The notes beneath the pieces are model-generated. The model worked only from the letters and a program-made list of their open reading frames with translations. It had not been told where the DNA came from and ran no database searches. Of a stretch of 64,000 bases of DNA, positions 61,985 to 64,000 are shown piece by piece. Positions within the stretch are counted from its first letter, which is position 1. Each line of letters begins with the position of its first letter. The stretch is from contig NZ_JANDJO010000004.1 in NCBI RefSeq assembly GCF_024331145.1, positions 62,001 through 126,000 of the forward strand. Reading direction: 5' to 3'. A program made the translations under genes and the position numbers. Source of the stretch: Shimia sp. CNT1-13L.2. GTDB taxonomy: Bacteria > Pseudomonadota > Alphaproteobacteria > Rhodobacterales > Rhodobacteraceae.

Positions 61985-63307
61985 TCAGCGCAGGATCGGG
62001 ATGTCCGGCGTGCGCTTGCCTTCCTCGGTCAAAGCGGGCGGTTGGGGACCACCCGTTGCCCAATCCAGAAGCTCGACCGTGTGCACGATCGGCACCTCGG
62101 TACCCGAACCAATCTGCATCATGCAGCCAATGTTGCCTGCTGCGATGATGTCGGGGTTTCGCGCCTCAAGGGTGCGCACTTTGCGTTCCTTGAGCTGGCC
62201 CGAAATCTCGGGCTGCATCAGGTTGTAGGTTCCCGCCGAGCCACAGCAAAGATGGCTGTCTGCGGGCTCGACAACCGTAAAGCCCGCGCGCTTCAACAAA
62301 TCCTTGGGATAGGTCTTGATCTGCTGGCCATGCTGCAAAGAACACGCCGCGTGATAGGCGACCACGGTGTCCTTTGCCTCACCTTCCGGCAGTTCAAGCT
62401 TCATCAAGAGTTCCGACACATCCATCGCCAATGCGCTCACCCGTATCGCATCCTCTGCCAGCGGATCGTTGCGGAACATGTGGCCATAGTCTTTGACCGT
62501 CGTGCCACAGCCCGACGTATTGATGACAATCGCATCTAGGCCTTCACCATCCATTTCAGAACACCACGCTTTGATATTCTTGGCGGCAGCCGTGTGACTT
62601 TCGCTTGTTTTGCCCATGTGATGGGTCAGCGCCCCACAGCACCCTGCCCCCTTGGCCACGACTATTTCGCATCCCAGCCGCCGCAACAGGCGTATTGTGG
62701 CATCATTGATATCGGTATTCAGCGCCTTTTGCGCACAGCCCGTCATCAGGGCGACACGCATTTTCCGGGCACCCGTGGCTGAAAAGCTTTGTGGATCGTC
62801 ATTTCGGCTCACCGGCGGAATGTGCTTGGGTGCCATGGCCAGCATCGCCTTGAGCCGTGCATCCGGCATCAGGAAAGCAAAGGGGCGGCCGATCTTTGCG
62901 CCCAGCAGCGCAAGGCGGAACCGTTTTGGGTAGGGCAGGATGCGGGCCAGAACCCAACGCAACGCGCGGTCCATGAATGGCCGTTTGTAGCGGTCTTCGA
63001 TGTATTCCCGCGCATGATCCACCAGGTGCATATAGTGCACGCCGGACGGACAGGTTGTCATGCAGGCAAGGCACGACAGGCAGCGATCGATGTGCTTAAC
63101 GGTTTTCGGATCGGGGTCACGCTCGTTTTCGAGCATATCCTTGATTTGGTAGATCCGTCCCCGCGGGCTGTCGAGTTCGTCTCCCAGCACTTGATAGGTC
63201 GGGCATGTGGCCGTGCAAAAACCGCAGTGCACGCAGGCACGCAGGATTTCGTTGGCGCGCTGCGTGCCGGGGTTCTTCAACTGGTTTTCGGTAAATGTCG
63301 TCTGCAT
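61985..63307 (-). CDS. glcF: Glycolate oxidase iron-sulfur subunit
   Basis: A 440-residue electron-transfer subunit of glycolate dehydrogenase GlcDEF, which oxidises glycolate to glyoxylate at the membrane. Two 4Fe-4S motifs: CVHCGFCTATCPTYQ and CLSCLACMTTCPSGVHYMHLVDHAREYIE. Two CCG domains follow (GAGCCGALTHHMGKT; ADSHLCCGSAGTYNLMQP). Its start is five bases downstream of the glcE stop. Glycolate from algal photorespiration is a common marine carbon source. Confidence 0.95.
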   Translation of the reverse strand: MQTTFTENQLKNPGTQRANEILRACVHCGFCTATCPTYQVLGDELDSPRGRIYQIKDMLENERDPDPKTVKHIDRCLSCLACMTTCPSGVHYMHLVDHAREYIEDRYKRPFMDRALRWVLARILPYPKRFRLALLGAKIGRPFAFLMPDARLKAMLAMAPKHIPPVSRNDDPQSFSATGARKMRVALMTGCAQKALNTDINDATIRLLRRLGCEIVVAKGAGCCGALTHHMGKTSESHTAAAKNIKAWCSEMDGEGLDAIVINTSGCGTTVKDYGHMFRNDPLAEDAIRVSALAMDVSELLMKLELPEGEAKDTVVAYHAACSLQHGQQIKTYPKDLLKRAGFTVVEPADSHLCCGSAGTYNLMQPEISGQLKERKVRTLEARNPDIIAAGNIGCMMQIGSGTEVPIVHTVELLDWATGGPQPPALTEEGKRTPDIPILR

Positions 63308-63311
63308 CGTA

Positions 63312-64000
63312 TTATCCCATCAGGCCCGGATTGAGGATGCCGCGCGGATCAAACTTGTCGCGGATGCCTTGGGAAAGCAAAGCAAGCGGCGCGGGCTCGG
63401 GGTGAAAGGCTGGTGGTTTCTGCTGGGATTGCCCCACAGAACGCACAAGAGTGGCGTGCCCACCAAGTGAAGCCACGACATCGCGAACCGGCAAGTCCGG
63501 ATCATCGGTTACAATCGAGATCAGACCGCCGCCCCAATCGAAGATCGTACGCGGGGTGCCTAGCGCCTGAATGACTTCTGGTGCATCGCTCGGCTTTACA
63601 GAGACCCGCCAGACGAAACCGTCTTGTCCGCTGAACGCATCCAGGTTCTTGAGCGCCTTCCAGAGCATCGCGCTTTGCTCGCCTTCCACCAACTGCCAGC
63701 CAACGCAGATCGAAGACTGAAGCTGTTGCACGCGATAGGAAACCGACTGGGCCAGGCCTTCAAGGCGTATCATCGCACGCCCGTCAGCCCCTATGCCTGC
63801 ACCGGTCAGATCAAAAGGCGAACCCAATGCCTTGGACAAGGCGGAAATGGCATTCCCCAGATCAAGCTCCGGCGCAACAAGGGTCGCTTCGGTCTCTGGA
63901 ATGGCCTGAACCTTCAGAGAAACTTCGGTCAGCACGCCCAGTGTTCCCCAGCTTCCCGCCATAAGCTTGACGAGATCATATCCGGTCACGTTTTTCATGA
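63312..64000 (-). CDS. glcE: Glycolate oxidase FAD-binding subunit, C-terminal part (cut by window edge)
   Basis: The C-terminal 228 or so residues of an FAD_binding_4 subunit. KNVTGYDLVKLMAGSWGTLGVLTEVSLKV is the conserved junction near the end of the FAD domain of GlcE, and RDKFDPRGILNPGLMG is the canonical C-terminus. The frame is open to the window edge, so the true start lies to the right, presumably after glcD. Immediately upstream of glcF. Confidence 0.93.
   Translation of the reverse strand, partial: MKNVTGYDLVKLMAGSWGTLGVLTEVSLKVQAIPETEATLVAPELDLGNAISALSKALGSPFDLTGAGIGADGRAMIRLEGLAQSVSYRVQQLQSSICVGWQLVEGEQSAMLWKALKNLDAFSGQDGFVWRVSVKPSDAPEVIQALGTPRTIFDWGGGLISIVTDDPDLPVRDVVASLGGHATLVRSVGQSQQKPPAFHPEPAPLALLSQGIRDKFDPRGILNPGLMG

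Overview
The window looks like a chromosomal segment of a marine alphaproteobacterium of the Roseobacter group (Rhodobacterales). The grounds are the high-GC codon use and several characteristic genes: a methylsuccinyl-CoA dehydrogenase of the ethylmalonyl-CoA pathway, the rpoZ-rsh-pdxJ-acpS-lepB-rnc-era-recO block, COQ9, a single bifunctional Rsh, a TctA-type permease, and perfect CtrA-type sites. The genus cannot be told from the sequence alone. No tRNA, rRNA, IS element, prophage or CRISPR array was seen.

Layout. (1) 2-6414: an accessory catabolic operon with translational coupling: TctA permease end, PuuC-like aldehyde dehydrogenase, class-III aminotransferase-fold enzyme of the phospho-lyase type, APH-fold small-molecule kinase, and Tm-1-like/UPF0261 protein. 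It faces a lone aminoethylphosphonate-type binding protein (6427-7446). (2) 7650-13783: DUF2478, TauE/SafE, mcd, a secreted RTX/beta-helix protein, TetR regulator and META lipoprotein. (3) 13758-24451, all minus strand: folK, rpoZ, rsh, DUF2062, pdxJ, ABZJ_00895, LysE, acpS, lepB, rnc, EamA, era, DUF1491, recO. (4) 24603-33012: NYN protein, cytochrome c, an ispH-to-rnhA overlapping operon, a glycosyltransferase-methyltransferase pair preceded by a CtrA-type site, then def, a degenerate def paralogue and fmt. (5) 33114-41619: C-S lyase, purine nucleoside phosphorylase, L,D-transpeptidase, xi-class GST, a degenerate receiver protein preceded by a second CtrA-type site, cobC, cobD/cbiB and a lytic transglycosylase. 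(6) 41695-51002: smc with two DnaA boxes upstream, GNAT, Asp/Glu racemase, AGCS symporter plus universal stress protein, Lrp regulator and a TsoY-like membrane protein. (7) 51228-64000: aminotransferase divergent from a FadR-type regulator, quinone oxidoreductase, COQ9, rpsU, YghU-type GST, hydrolase, succinate-semialdehyde dehydrogenase, Hsp20, two overlapping trypsin-like proteases, and glcF with the end of glcE.

The most interesting candidate system is region 1. A kinase, a PLP phospho-lyase and an aldehyde dehydrogenase encoded by overlapping genes would take an amino-alcohol (hydroxylysine, ethanolamine, aminopropanol or a relative) through its phosphate ester to an aldehyde and then a carboxylate, with uptake by a tripartite carrier and an unexplained UPF0261 protein. 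The best regulatory observations are the two perfect TTAA-N7-TTAACC sites, the paired DnaA boxes before smc, and a four-fold 11-bp ACCGAC array. All functional calls rest on motif recognition by eye; no database search was run.
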